Below are positions 51,408 through 60,008 of a stretch of 64,000 nucleotides of DNA, piece by piece. The position numbers were made by a program, and so were the translations under genes. The notes beneath the pieces were generated by a model. It saw only the letters and a program-made list of their open reading frames with translations, had not been told where the DNA came from and did no database searches. Origin of the DNA: MGBC120314 sp051877855 (GTDB lineage Bacteria; Bacillota; Clostridia; Lachnospirales; Lachnospiraceae). The stretch covers positions 1 to 64,000 of the forward strand of contig JBJEJH010000057.1 of NCBI GenBank assembly GCA_051877855.1, read 5' to 3'. Positions within the stretch are counted from its first letter, which is position 1. Each line of letters opens with the position of its first letter.

Positions 51408-52208
51408 TTAATCCGGTATCTGTCTTCCCTCATGATCCATATGATAATGATCTCTTATAATCAGTTCTGAAATCGGAACAAACTCATATCCTGCATCTTT
51501 CAGTGTGCTTATCATTTCATCCAGTGCCTGTGCGGTATACTTGGCACCGTTATGGCAGAGGATGATGGAGCCGTTCCCAAGATGCTTATGCTGAGTGACG
51601 GTTTTTATGATGGAGTCTACACCGTAATTTTTCCAGTCCAGGGAATCCACGTCCCACTGAATGGTATAATAGCCACAGTCTTTGGCGTTGATAACCAGAT
51701 TATTGTTGTAGGAGCCGTAAGGAGGACGGAAGAGGAACATTTCATATCCGGTAAGTTCTTTTACCTTGTTATGTACCTTCATGATTTCTTCTTTCTGCTG
51801 TTCGTCGGAAAGTGTGGGCATATCCTTGTGGTTTTCACTGTGATTTCCAAGGTCGTGTCCGGCAGCATAGATTGCTTTGACATCTTCAGGGAAATTTTCA
51901 ACCCATCCTCCGGTCATGAAGAAGGTGACTTTAACATTGTGCTTCTTAAGAATGGAAAGGATTTCCCCGGTGTCTTCATTCCCCCAGGCGGCATCAAAGG
52001 AAAGGGCTATCTGGGGTTTGTCGGTCTTAACGCAGTAGATCGGCAGTTCGCGGTCACCGACCCTGCTGTTGGCACTTTGGTTGGAGGAAATGTTACAGAC
52101 GGCAATCGCAAGAAGCATTAATGCACACATAAGGCTGATTCCCTGGTACTTTTTAGAAGGCTTTTGAGACTGTATATAATCTAGAAATTTGGTGAGATGT
52201 TCACGCAT
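51408..52208 (-). CDS. Polysaccharide deacetylase, PdaB-like
   Basis: A 266-residue protein with one N-terminal membrane segment (ISLMCALMLLAIAVCNISS) and an outside NodB domain. IALSFDAAWGNEDTGEIL contains the catalytic Asp, DLGNHSENHKDMP has the metal-ligand histidines, and FRPPYGSYNN is the arginine motif. It resembles PdaB, a sporulation-linked deacetylase. A sporulation role for this organism is not shown by the window. ATG 52208 has GGAG 7 nt upstream. Confidence 0.85.
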   Translation of the reverse strand: MREHLTKFLDYIQSQKPSKKYQGISLMCALMLLAIAVCNISSNQSANSRVGDRELPIYCVKTDKPQIALSFDAAWGNEDTGEILSILKKHNVKVTFFMTGGWVENFPEDVKAIYAAGHDLGNHSENHKDMPTLSDEQQKEEIMKVHNKVKELTGYEMFLFRPPYGSYNNNLVINAKDCGYYTIQWDVDSLDWKNYGVDSIIKTVTQHKHLGNGSIILCHNGAKYTAQALDEMISTLKDAGYEFVPISELIIRDHYHMDHEGRQIPD

Positions 52209-52310
52209 ATGTATGCTCCAACATATATGGTTTTGTAATTAATATATGTTGTTTGGAGGGGGAATATGTGATGACTCCCGGATATAAGATCATAGATTTT
52301 TTGTTTTTTC

Positions 52311-52339
52311 TTCAAAAAATGATAGAGACGTATTATAAT
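52311..52339 (+). promoter_or_regulatory. Possible promoter of the HAD phosphatase gene
   Basis: TTCAAA (52311-52316), 17-bp spacer, TATAAT (52334-52339). The -35 is weak. Confidence 0.4.
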
Positions 52340-52379
52340 GTCTGAAAGAGTTATCAGTTCGAGAATAAAGGAGATTTCC

Positions 52380-53039
52380 ATGAAAAAGGTATTGATTTTT
52401 GATTTGGATGGAACGATTGTGGATTCCTTAGGTTCAATCGCGGATTGCGCCAATGATTGTATCGCAGAAAAGGGGTTGCCGCGTCAGTCTACGGAGGATT
52501 ATCGATATTTTGCAGGGGACGGTCAGTATGAACTGATTAAGCGTGCCTTAAGGGCCGCAGGAGATGTGGAATTGAAGTTCTATGATGAAGTTATGGCAAA
52601 TTATATTGAGCGGTTCAGGGAGCGGTGTCATGTGGGATGTAAGTCCTACGACGGTATGCCTGAAACCTTGTGTTGGTTGAAGATGCAGGGAATGAAATTA
52701 GCCGTATTGTCCAACAAAGCCCATGCCAATACACTGAAAGTGGTAGAGGAAGTTTACGGACCTGAACTTTTTGACTATGTTCAGGGACAGATGGAAAATG
52801 TAGCACGCAAGCCGGATCCCGCCGGAGTATATATGATTATGGAGAGATTCGGCGTATCGGCTAAGGACTGTGTCTATGTAGGAGACACTTCAGTGGATAT
52901 GCAGACGGGCAAAGCAGCAGGAATATATACCATTGGCGTGACCTGGGGATTTAGGGATCGCAGGGAACTGGAAGAGTATCACGCAGATGCAATCATTGAT
53001 CAACCAAAGGATTTGATTTCGATTCTATCCCATGTCTAG
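52380..53039 (+). CDS. HAD-family phosphatase (phosphoglycolate phosphatase-like)
   Basis: A 219-residue HAD hydrolase. IFDLDGTIVDSLGSIAD is motif I with the nucleophile Asp, AVLSNKAHANTLKVVE is motif II, and RKPDPAGVYMIMERFG with VYVGDTSVDMQTGKAAG provide motifs III and IV. The cap domain layout fits Gph-like phosphatases. The ATG at 52380 has AAAGGAG upstream; an in-frame ATG at 52338 overlaps the promoter. The stop overlaps the convergent SGNH gene by 4 bp. Confidence 0.88.
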   Translation: MKKVLIFDLDGTIVDSLGSIADCANDCIAEKGLPRQSTEDYRYFAGDGQYELIKRALRAAGDVELKFYDEVMANYIERFRERCHVGCKSYDGMPETLCWLKMQGMKLAVLSNKAHANTLKVVEEVYGPELFDYVQGQMENVARKPDPAGVYMIMERFGVSAKDCVYVGDTSVDMQTGKAAGIYTIGVTWGFRDRRELEEYHADAIIDQPKDLISILSHV

Positions 53040-54169
53040 TCATTGCCGGTTTTGCCGGATAACAGGAAATCATAGTAGTAAAACATGATAACAGCGTCCG
53101 GTTGATATTCTTCAATATAATCGTAATCGATATCACCACCGAGAGTCCGGACTTCGTTGAATGCGAGAATGAGGTAGGGATTCACTGCTTTTCCGAAGGA
53201 ATCCGTCAGAACAAGGAGCTTCTTATCATTCTTGGAATTATAGTTAATGAAACTGCCACAGGAACGTTCCAGAGCTTTGTCGTATGAGTAGCGTGACATC
53301 ATGTCCGGATCAGTAAATGGAGACCGGCTGACGACAAGTTCCTCAAAAGTTCCGTCGACAACGCCGTTGTTCAGGGAGGTCTCAAAATTCGGAGTGATTA
53401 ATTCAAAATCGTCAATTCCTGTGTAATAAATACCGGTTCTTTGCCCTCTTGTGCCAATGTGGCCGGAGGGATAAGTAGTGACCGTATAATTCTGTAGATC
53501 CAATACCTGTGGATCCACACTGCAATGAAGTTCATTCATCAGGCGCCCGGTGAATTTGGAAAATGCGTAGAATCCCATAGAGGTGTTCCAGTGATGATCG
53601 GTTTTATAGACCATGTCGTAGGCGTTAATTCCATCATCCTGAAGGGTTTTACGAAAATCCAGGGGCTCAATTCCTGCTTCCCGGAGAAGTTCAATAAGAC
53701 GATCAAGATTCTCATTGCCATAATCTTCTACACCGGTTGGGAGTTGCGGGTCGTATTTGTCAGAAGTATAAGGTGTAATGGCATAAATGAAAGAAATTCC
53801 TCTGGCGTCAAGATATTCCTTTAAGGTAACAGCATCCTGTACACGGGGAAGTAATTCCTCATCCATCAAACGTTCGTAGGGGATGAAGAGATAGCCATTG
53901 TTAAGTTTTACGATGCCGTTCATTTCACGCTGACCAAGAAGACGGTGAATGGCACCGTTGATATTGATAAAACGATTCTTCTGGAAAAATGTGCTGGAAA
54001 GGTCTGCCTCGAAACGGGTACCAATTTCCGGATTCCAGTCGTTATTGATGTTCTCGTGAGTGAGGTATGCATGGGCGAGCTGAACCATACTGCTTATTCC
54101 GAAGAAGGAAATCAGCAGAACGAATGTGATGCCATATAAGATATGGTGCGTTTTTTTGTTACACAACAT
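53036..54169 (-). CDS. AlgJ/AlgX-like SGNH-type protein
   Basis: A 377-residue protein with one N-terminal membrane segment (ILYGITFVLLISFFGISSM) and an exported domain. YKTDHHWNTSMGFYAF is the conserved DxHW block of the AlgX/AlgJ group, and KLLVLTDSFGKAVNPYL contains the SGNH-like nucleophile Ser. Such proteins accept acetyl groups from a partner MBOAT protein and transfer them to a polysaccharide. The MBOAT gene is 15 bp upstream, so they form a two-gene unit. The target glycan is unknown. Confidence 0.82.
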   Translation of the reverse strand: MLCNKKTHHILYGITFVLLISFFGISSMVQLAHAYLTHENINNDWNPEIGTRFEADLSSTFFQKNRFININGAIHRLLGQREMNGIVKLNNGYLFIPYERLMDEELLPRVQDAVTLKEYLDARGISFIYAITPYTSDKYDPQLPTGVEDYGNENLDRLIELLREAGIEPLDFRKTLQDDGINAYDMVYKTDHHWNTSMGFYAFSKFTGRLMNELHCSVDPQVLDLQNYTVTTYPSGHIGTRGQRTGIYYTGIDDFELITPNFETSLNNGVVDGTFEELVVSRSPFTDPDMMSRYSYDKALERSCGSFINYNSKNDKKLLVLTDSFGKAVNPYLILAFNEVRTLGGDIDYDYIEEYQPDAVIMFYYYDFLLSGKTGND

Positions 54170-54184
54170 GGGTTACCTCCTTTT

Positions 54185-55615
54185 CTAGAAATTAAAGTAA
54201 ATAAATGGATTGTGAGCACCTAAAATCAGGAAGGATACAGCCCACAAAAACAGTATTGCGTATATCATAGGACCGATAATACAGTCAAGGTAATTGCAAA
54301 ATGTATATCGGGACGTTTTTTTTCGAAGCGCCGGCACCACCGGAATTGAAAAAAGAATGCCTGAAAGTATGTAGATGCCATATTCACGAATCAGCCGGAT
54401 AAGGGTGCCATCCATAGCCGGAATGATATGATAGTGACCAAGCATTCCAAGACAATATCTTAAACCTTCCGTAATGGTGGAGGCATTGAAGAACACCCAT
54501 CCGAAATTAATACAAAGAAGCGTGATAATATGCCAGGCTATTTGGAACAGTAAATTTTTTCGTTGCCATGGTTTGATGATATATTTTTCTAACACCAATA
54601 ATACAAAGTAACCAAGTCCCCACACAACAAAGGTAAGATTGGCACCGTGCCAGATTCCGGTGAGAGTCCAAACGATCAAAAGATTCAGTATGTGACGCGG
54701 AACGGAAACTCTGGATCCTCCTAATGGGAAATAAACGTAATCACGGAACCACTGACCAAGGGAAATATGCCATCTGCGCCAGAACTCAGTGATGGATCCG
54801 GAAATATAGGGATAGTTAAAATTTTCTTCAAATTCAAATCCAAACATACGGCCCAGTCCGATGGCCATGTCGGAATAACCCGAGAAGTCAAAGAAAATCT
54901 GTAAGGAGTAACATATCGCGCCAATCCATAAGGTCAGAGGATTGGCTGAAGCAGGATCCATTGATTGCACAGAACTTACCGCAAGGGAAAGATTATTGGC
55001 AAGAAGAATCTTCTTGCAAAAGCCAAGCATAAATCTACGGGCACCTTCACTGAATTTTTCAAGAGAATGAACGCGATGGGTCATCTGATGTTCAATGGTG
55101 GAATAACGCACAATAGGGCCGGCAACTAACTGTGGGAAAAATGAAATGTACAGGGCAACATACAGTGGATTCGTCTGTACAGCTACAGTTCCCCGGTATA
55201 CATCCACCACATAGGATAAGGCCTGAAAGGTAAAAAAGGATATTCCGATGGGCAGGGAAATTCCTACAGGAGATAATTGGATTGCCGGTAAAAAATGTTG
55301 AATTATTGATATCGAAAAATCAAGGTATTTAAAAACAAAAAGAATTCCAAGATTCAGGATAATATCTAAAACCAACAACAATTTTGCCAAGGCAAAATGT
55401 TCGCCCTGTTTTGTTCTTGCGATCCAAAGAGCCAGTGAATAGTTAATCATTATAGAAGCCAGCATAACCAACACAAAATGAGGTTCTCCGTAAGCGTAAA
55501 AGAGAAGGCTGGCTGCCAGAAGAATATAATTCTGATACTTTTTCCCGGCGACATAATAAAGAAGCAAAACCACCGGTAAAAAATAAAAAGTAAAAATTAA
55601 GCTTGAAAAAACCAC
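54185..55615 (-). CDS. MBOAT-family O-acyltransferase (AlgI/DltB-like)
   Basis: A 476-residue multi-pass membrane protein. Conserved blocks are SFFTFQALSYVVDVYRG, FFPQLVAGPIVRYS, FFDFSGYSDMAIGLGRMFG and the MBOAT His in LTGIWHGANLTFVVWG. It moves acetyl groups across the membrane for a partner protein, here the SGNH-type gene downstream. The GTG at 55615 gives the usual VVFSSLIF start with GAAAGGA 8 nt upstream; the frame is open to 55648 but without such a site. Confidence 0.88.
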   Translation of the reverse strand: MVFSSLIFTFYFLPVVLLLYYVAGKKYQNYILLAASLLFYAYGEPHFVLVMLASIMINYSLALWIARTKQGEHFALAKLLLVLDIILNLGILFVFKYLDFSISIIQHFLPAIQLSPVGISLPIGISFFTFQALSYVVDVYRGTVAVQTNPLYVALYISFFPQLVAGPIVRYSTIEHQMTHRVHSLEKFSEGARRFMLGFCKKILLANNLSLAVSSVQSMDPASANPLTLWIGAICYSLQIFFDFSGYSDMAIGLGRMFGFEFEENFNYPYISGSITEFWRRWHISLGQWFRDYVYFPLGGSRVSVPRHILNLLIVWTLTGIWHGANLTFVVWGLGYFVLLVLEKYIIKPWQRKNLLFQIAWHIITLLCINFGWVFFNASTITEGLRYCLGMLGHYHIIPAMDGTLIRLIREYGIYILSGILFSIPVVPALRKKTSRYTFCNYLDCIIGPMIYAILFLWAVSFLILGAHNPFIYFNF

Positions 55616-55769
55616 GATGAATATCCTTTCTCGAAACGTTTCCTGCAAATTCTGATAACTTTAGTTAGTATAACTCTTTTTGATGAATTTGTCCCGTAGT
55701 TTCTGTAGGAGGATTGTAATATATAGTTGTATAAAGATAATCGGACGGAATTTTTATTGAGAAAAGGAC

Positions 55770-55798
55770 TTGCTAAATAGGGAAAATATGGTTATAAT
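55770..55798 (+). promoter_or_regulatory. Promoter of rho
   Basis: TTGCTA (55770-55775), 17-bp spacer, TATAAT (55793-55798). The leader carries an AT-rich palindrome, TTATGTAG/CTACATAA (55817-55834), followed by TTTT. Confidence 0.6.
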
Positions 55799-55865
55799 GT
55801 AATCTGTAATCAGTATTTATGTAGTTCTACATAATTTTCCCATGGAGATAGGAGTTAAAAATTAT

Positions 55866-57290
55866 ATGCGTGCAAAGTTAGAAACATTATCCCTTGCGGT
55901 ATTAAAGGATCTCGCAAAGGACAAGGGGATTAAAAATGTCAGTACAATGAAGAAAAGTGATTTGATCGAGGAAATTATTAAGGCGTGTGAAGGGGAAAAG
56001 ACCATTCCGGCAGCGAAAGAGGAAAAGACCGTTGCGGCGGCAAAAGAAGAAAAGAATGTCCGGGAGACCAAAACTGCAGAAGAACGAAGTGCTATGCGCA
56101 GTGAACCGGCAGAGGAAGATAAGTATAAAAAGAGACAGGAAATCATGGACCAGAATGTTGTGGTGGATAAGGAACCGGCAGATGGTATCCTGGAAGTGAT
56201 GCCGGACGGGTATGGATTTATTCGTTGTGAAAATTTCCTTCCGGGGGAGAATGATGTCTATGTTGCACCGTCACAGATTCGTAAATACGGGTTAAAGACG
56301 GGAGATATTCTTTTTGGAAAGAAGAGAGTCAAAAATCAGGGGGAGAAGTTCGCAGCGTTATTGTCTCTGGACTCAGTCAATGGTTATGATCCGGATACTC
56401 TGATGACAAGACCGAATTTTGAAAATCTTACACCAATCTTTCCGAATGAGAGAATTCATTTGGAAAAGGGAAATCCAACTACGGCGATGCGAATTGTGGA
56501 TCTGATTTGTCCGATTGGTAAGGGACAGCGTGGTATGATCGTATCTCAGCCGAAAGCAGGTAAGACCACACTTTTGAAGCAGATTGCGAAGGCGGTTCTC
56601 AATAGTAACCCTGAAATGCACATGATCATTCTTCTGATTGATGAACGTCCGGAGGAAGTTACGGATATTAAGGAATCTATTGTCGGGGACAATGTTGAAG
56701 TTATTTATTCCACCTTTGATGAACTTCCGGAACGTCATAAGAGGGTATCGGAGATGGTAATTGAGCGTGCACGCCGACTGGTAGAACATAAGAAGGATGT
56801 CATTATTCTTCTGGATAGTATTACCCGTCTTACACGTGCCTATAACGTTACGGTACAGGCGAGTGGACGTACATTGTCCGGTGGTCTTGATCCACTGGCA
56901 CTGCACATGCCGAAGCGATTTTTTGGTGCAGCCCGAAATATGAGAGAGGGAGGCAGTTTGACTATTCTTGCCACAGCTTTGATTGAGACCGGAAGTAAAG
57001 CAGATGACGTGGTATTCGAGGAGTTCAAGGGAACCGGTAATATGGAACTTGTTCTCGATCGTAAGTTGTCGGAAAAACGTGTATTCCCAGCCATTGATAT
57101 TGCTAAATCCAGCACCCGTAGGGATGATCTTCTTCTTACACAGGAAGAACAGGAAGTGATGGAAATTATCCGAAAGAACCTAAACGGTATGAAGCCGGAT
57201 GAGGTTGTAGATAAATTGGTAGATACCTTTGCGAAGACCAAGAATAATCAGGAAGTTATCCGGTACGTTAAGAAAAGTTTTATAAATTAA
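55866..57290 (+). CDS. rho: Transcription termination factor Rho
   Basis: A 474-residue RNA-dependent helicase. The N-terminal ~45 residues form the Rho N domain, a charged linker (repeats of EEKTVAAAKEEK) follows, then the cold-shock-type RNA-binding domain (GILEVMPDGYGFIRCENFLPG) and the RecA-type motor with P-loop VSQPKAGKTTLLKQIA, IILLIDERPEEVTD and the R-loop region. I use ATG 55866 with AGGAG 11 nt upstream; ATG 55842 lies at the site itself and gives 8 more residues. Confidence 0.95.
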   Translation: MRAKLETLSLAVLKDLAKDKGIKNVSTMKKSDLIEEIIKACEGEKTIPAAKEEKTVAAAKEEKNVRETKTAEERSAMRSEPAEEDKYKKRQEIMDQNVVVDKEPADGILEVMPDGYGFIRCENFLPGENDVYVAPSQIRKYGLKTGDILFGKKRVKNQGEKFAALLSLDSVNGYDPDTLMTRPNFENLTPIFPNERIHLEKGNPTTAMRIVDLICPIGKGQRGMIVSQPKAGKTTLLKQIAKAVLNSNPEMHMIILLIDERPEEVTDIKESIVGDNVEVIYSTFDELPERHKRVSEMVIERARRLVEHKKDVIILLDSITRLTRAYNVTVQASGRTLSGGLDPLALHMPKRFFGAARNMREGGSLTILATALIETGSKADDVVFEEFKGTGNMELVLDRKLSEKRVFPAIDIAKSSTRRDDLLLTQEEQEVMEIIRKNLNGMKPDEVVDKLVDTFAKTKNNQEVIRYVKKSFIN

Positions 57291-57299
57291 AATTATGTC

Positions 57300-57484
57300 T
57301 TGCATTGTACTAAATTCTATGATACAATTTAAAAGCTGTTTATCAAAAAGGGCAATTGGCTGCAGGCTGATTGTTATGCGCGATAGATCATCTTCCGGCA
57401 CGGTATTGTGATGGGCGGGTGATAGGCGCATGAGATTTAAGTAGCGGTCAATCACATACAGATTTGTTTAGAGAGGTGAAAATC
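57300..57484 (+). promoter_or_regulatory. Promoter and long leader of rpmE
   Basis: TTGCAT (57300-57305), 17-bp spacer, TACAAT (57323-57328), giving a leader of about 150 nt before the ATG at 57485. That is long for a 68-residue ribosomal protein and could hold a structured autoregulatory leader; the GGCTGCAGGCTG region (57357-57368) and the GCGGTCAATC part are candidates, but no clear fold was derived. Confidence 0.5.
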
Positions 57485-57691
57485 ATGAAAGAGGGAATCC
57501 ATCCAGAGTATTATCAGGCAAAGGTTGTTTGCAACTGTGGTAACGAGTTCGTAACAGGTTCAACAAAGGAGTCTATCCACGTTGAAATTTGTTCTAAGTG
57601 CCATCCATTCTACACCGGCCAGCAGAAGGCTGCTGCAGCACGTGGACGTATTGATAAGTTCAATAAGAAGTATGGTGTTCAAAGCAAATAA
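57485..57691 (+). CDS. rpmE: 50S ribosomal protein L31 (zinc-binding form)
   Basis: A 68-residue protein. The zinc ligands are intact: CNCGNEF (two Cys) and CSKCHPFYTG, so this is the zinc-containing paralogue, not the zinc-independent YtiA type. MKEGIHPEYYQAKVVC is the standard N terminus, encoded from ATG 57485 with GAGAGGTG upstream; an in-frame ATG at 57464 is not needed. Confidence 0.97.
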   Translation: MKEGIHPEYYQAKVVCNCGNEFVTGSTKESIHVEICSKCHPFYTGQQKAAAARGRIDKFNKKYGVQSK

Positions 57692-57703
57692 GGCGATTAG
57701 TAA

Positions 57704-57744
57704 AGATAGGGTTGAGGTTGTTATAATCTCAACCTATTTTTAGA
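57704..57744 (+). terminator. Terminator of rpmE
   Basis: ATAGGGTTGAG (57706-57716) pairs with CTCAACCTAT (57728-57737), one bulged G, followed by TTTTTAG. Confidence 0.8.
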
Positions 57745-57806
57745 TTATAAGAGTTTTTATTTAACCGGAAATATAGTGATTGTATTGTGAAAGGATGGGA
57801 CGGATT

Positions 57807-59066
57807 ATGAGACCATCAGGTATTGGCGGACAGGCTGTTATTGAAGGAATTATGATGAAGAATAAGAGTCGTTATTCCATTGCAGTTCGTAAACCGGATA
57901 ATGAGATTGAAGTGGTTGTTAAGAAGTACCACAATTTGTCAAAGAAAATTAAGCTATTAAGACTGCCATTGATTCGTGGCGTGTTTAATTTTATAGATTC
58001 GTTGATTATCGGAATGTCAACTTTGACCTATTCCGCAAGTTTTTATGAGGATCCACAGGAACAGGCACCAACCCCTGCGGATAAGTTAGCACGGAATCTT
58101 TTTAAGGATAAATTGGATTCCTTTGTCATGGCAGTAACGATTATTGTTGCCATCGGATTGGCGTTACTTTTGTTTATGGCGCTTCCTTTCTATCTGTCAA
58201 GACTTTTGGGGAAAATTATTGTCTCAAAACCACTGCTGAATCTTCTGGAAGGTGTTATCCGTCTGGGGATTTTCCTGGTTTATGTGACCTTGATTTCACT
58301 GATGAATGATATTAAGAGAGTTTATATGTATCATGGTGCCGAACATAAATGTATTAACTGCATTGAGAATGGTCTTGAACTGAATGTTAAGAATGTTCGT
58401 GCAAGTTCCAGACTTCATCGCCGCTGTGGTACGAGTTTTATGCTCTTTGTAATGTTGATTAGTATTGTGTTATTTATGTTTATCCGTGGAGAGAATCCTT
58501 GGGTTCAGATGGGATACAGACTTTTGCTGGTTCCTGTGGTTGCGGGAATTTCTTATGAAGTTCTTCGCCTGGCGGGAAGAAAAGATAATATCCTGCTTCG
58601 TATTATCAGCTCACCGGGACTGCTTCTTCAGAAGCTGACGACAAAGGAACCGGACGACGATATGATTGAGGTTGCCATTGCTGCAATTGAGGCTGTGTTT
58701 GACTGGAGAGAATTCCGTTCGGTTTACGATGATGACGATGAAGACGCCTTTGAGTTTATTGATGATGACGACGATGTACCACAGTATGTGGAAACTTTTG
58801 GCGCAGGCAACAATGTTTATGCACAGCAGGCGATGGCGCAGGAGATACAACCGGAGTATGTACAGCAGCCTGTGACGCAGGAGATGCCGATGGAGTATGT
58901 ACAGCAGCCTGTGGTGCAGGAGATGCAACCGGAGTATGTACAGCAACCTGTGGCGCAGGAGATGCCGATGGAGTATGTACAGCAGCCTATGATGCAGGAA
59001 ATGCCACAAGAGTACCTACAGCAGCCTATGAATCAGGATAATACAATGGGTGGTAACGTGGAATGA
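57807..59066 (+). CDS. DUF1385 membrane protein with tandem-repeat tail
   Basis: A 419-residue protein. The N-terminal SGIGGQAVIEGIMMKN and central KRVYMYHGAEHKCINCIENG and ASSRLHRRCGTSFMLFV define DUF1385, and hydrophobic segments (about 105-130, 150-180, 215-245 and nearby) make it a membrane protein. The family is usually next to rpmE, prmC and prfA, as here, but its role is unknown. From residue 345 a five-fold 13-residue repeat forms the C terminus, an unusual addition. Start ATG 57807 is the conserved one. It overlaps prmC by 4 bp. Confidence 0.85.
   Translation: MRPSGIGGQAVIEGIMMKNKSRYSIAVRKPDNEIEVVVKKYHNLSKKIKLLRLPLIRGVFNFIDSLIIGMSTLTYSASFYEDPQEQAPTPADKLARNLFKDKLDSFVMAVTIIVAIGLALLLFMALPFYLSRLLGKIIVSKPLLNLLEGVIRLGIFLVYVTLISLMNDIKRVYMYHGAEHKCINCIENGLELNVKNVRASSRLHRRCGTSFMLFVMLISIVLFMFIRGENPWVQMGYRLLLVPVVAGISYEVLRLAGRKDNILLRIISSPGLLLQKLTTKEPDDDMIEVAIAAIEAVFDWREFRSVYDDDDEDAFEFIDDDDDVPQYVETFGAGNNVYAQQAMAQEIQPEYVQQPVTQEMPMEYVQQPVVQEMQPEYVQQPVAQEMPMEYVQQPMMQEMPQEYLQQPMNQDNTMGGNVE
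58839..59033 (+). repeat. Five tandem 39-bp repeats in the DUF1385 gene
   Basis: Units at 58839, 58878, 58917, 58956 and 58995 encode QEIQPEYVQQPVT and variants QEMPMEYVQQPVV, QEMQPEYVQQPVA, QEMPMEYVQQPMM, QEMPQEYLQQPMN. The alternation of QPEY and PMEY suggests that a 78-bp pair was duplicated. Copy number may vary between strains. Confidence 0.9.
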
Positions 59067-59908
59067 CCTATATTGAAGTCGTAGAAGAGGGACGCCGCAT
59101 TCTTCGTGAAGCCGGTGTTGTGGAATATAGTTATGATGCCTTATTTCTGCTGGAAGAGATTCTGGGAATCAATAAGACCCGGTATCTGCTGATTCAAAGA
59201 GAAGAGATACCCGAGTCTTTCTATGAGCAGTATATGGAGGCAGTTCACCGCAGAGCATTGCGGGAACCGTTACAGTATATTACCGGCAGAGCTTATTTTA
59301 TGGGATACGAGTATAAGGTTAATCCCGGTGTGCTGATCCCGCGGATGGATACGGAATGTCTGGTGGAACATGCGGAGTCTGTGATCAGACAGTGGCAGGT
59401 GCCGGGGCGGATATTGGATATGTGTACCGGTTCGGGGTGTATCGTGACTTCTCTGACACTGCGCAATAAGACCAAGATCGAAGAGGGTGTTGGTGTGGAT
59501 ATTTCTCCGGCTGCACTTTCGGTGGCACGGGAGAATGCAGGAAATCTTTCCTGTGAAAATGTACGTTTTCTGGAAAGTGATTTGTTTTCAAAGGTGGAAG
59601 GAAAATTTTCACTGATTGTGTCCAATCCACCCTATATTCCTACCGAAGTAATTGAAGGACTGATGGCGGAAGTGAAGGAGCATGAACCCTTCAATGCACT
59701 GGATGGACATGAGGATGGCCTGTTTTTTTATGAAAAGATAACGGAGCAATCCCATCATTTTTTATTACCCGGTGGCAGTTTGTGTTATGAGATCGGGTAT
59801 GACCAGGGAGAGCAGGTTGTGGCAATGATGGAAAAGAATGGATTTAAAGATTGCAGGGTGTACAAAGATCTTGCGGGATTGGATCGTGTTGTGGCGGGAC
59901 ATTTGTAG
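59063..59908 (+). CDS. prmC: Peptide chain release factor N5-glutamine methyltransferase
   Basis: A 281-residue SAM-dependent methyltransferase that methylates the Gln of the GGQ motif in release factors. ILDMCTGSGCIVTSLTL is the SAM-binding motif and LIVSNPPYIPTEVI is the NPPY catalytic motif. The N-terminal helical domain (YDALFLLEEILGINKTRYLL) is that of PrmC. It overlaps DUF1385 by 4 bp and is followed by its substrate gene, prfA, after 100 bp. Confidence 0.95.
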   Translation: MTYIEVVEEGRRILREAGVVEYSYDALFLLEEILGINKTRYLLIQREEIPESFYEQYMEAVHRRALREPLQYITGRAYFMGYEYKVNPGVLIPRMDTECLVEHAESVIRQWQVPGRILDMCTGSGCIVTSLTLRNKTKIEEGVGVDISPAALSVARENAGNLSCENVRFLESDLFSKVEGKFSLIVSNPPYIPTEVIEGLMAEVKEHEPFNALDGHEDGLFFYEKITEQSHHFLLPGGSLCYEIGYDQGEQVVAMMEKNGFKDCRVYKDLAGLDRVVAGHL

Positions 59909-60008
59909 CGTCGCATTTCTGAAATATTGTATAAGATGATTATGAGGCCGACGGATTGGGCCTTAGGGCAATTTTGGAATAATAGATTTTTCAGGAGGAA
60001 GATTTACC

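Noticed and set aside
58839..59033. Tandem repeats as a CRISPR array
   Set aside because: The units are contiguous, in frame, with no spacers, and encode a peptide repeat.
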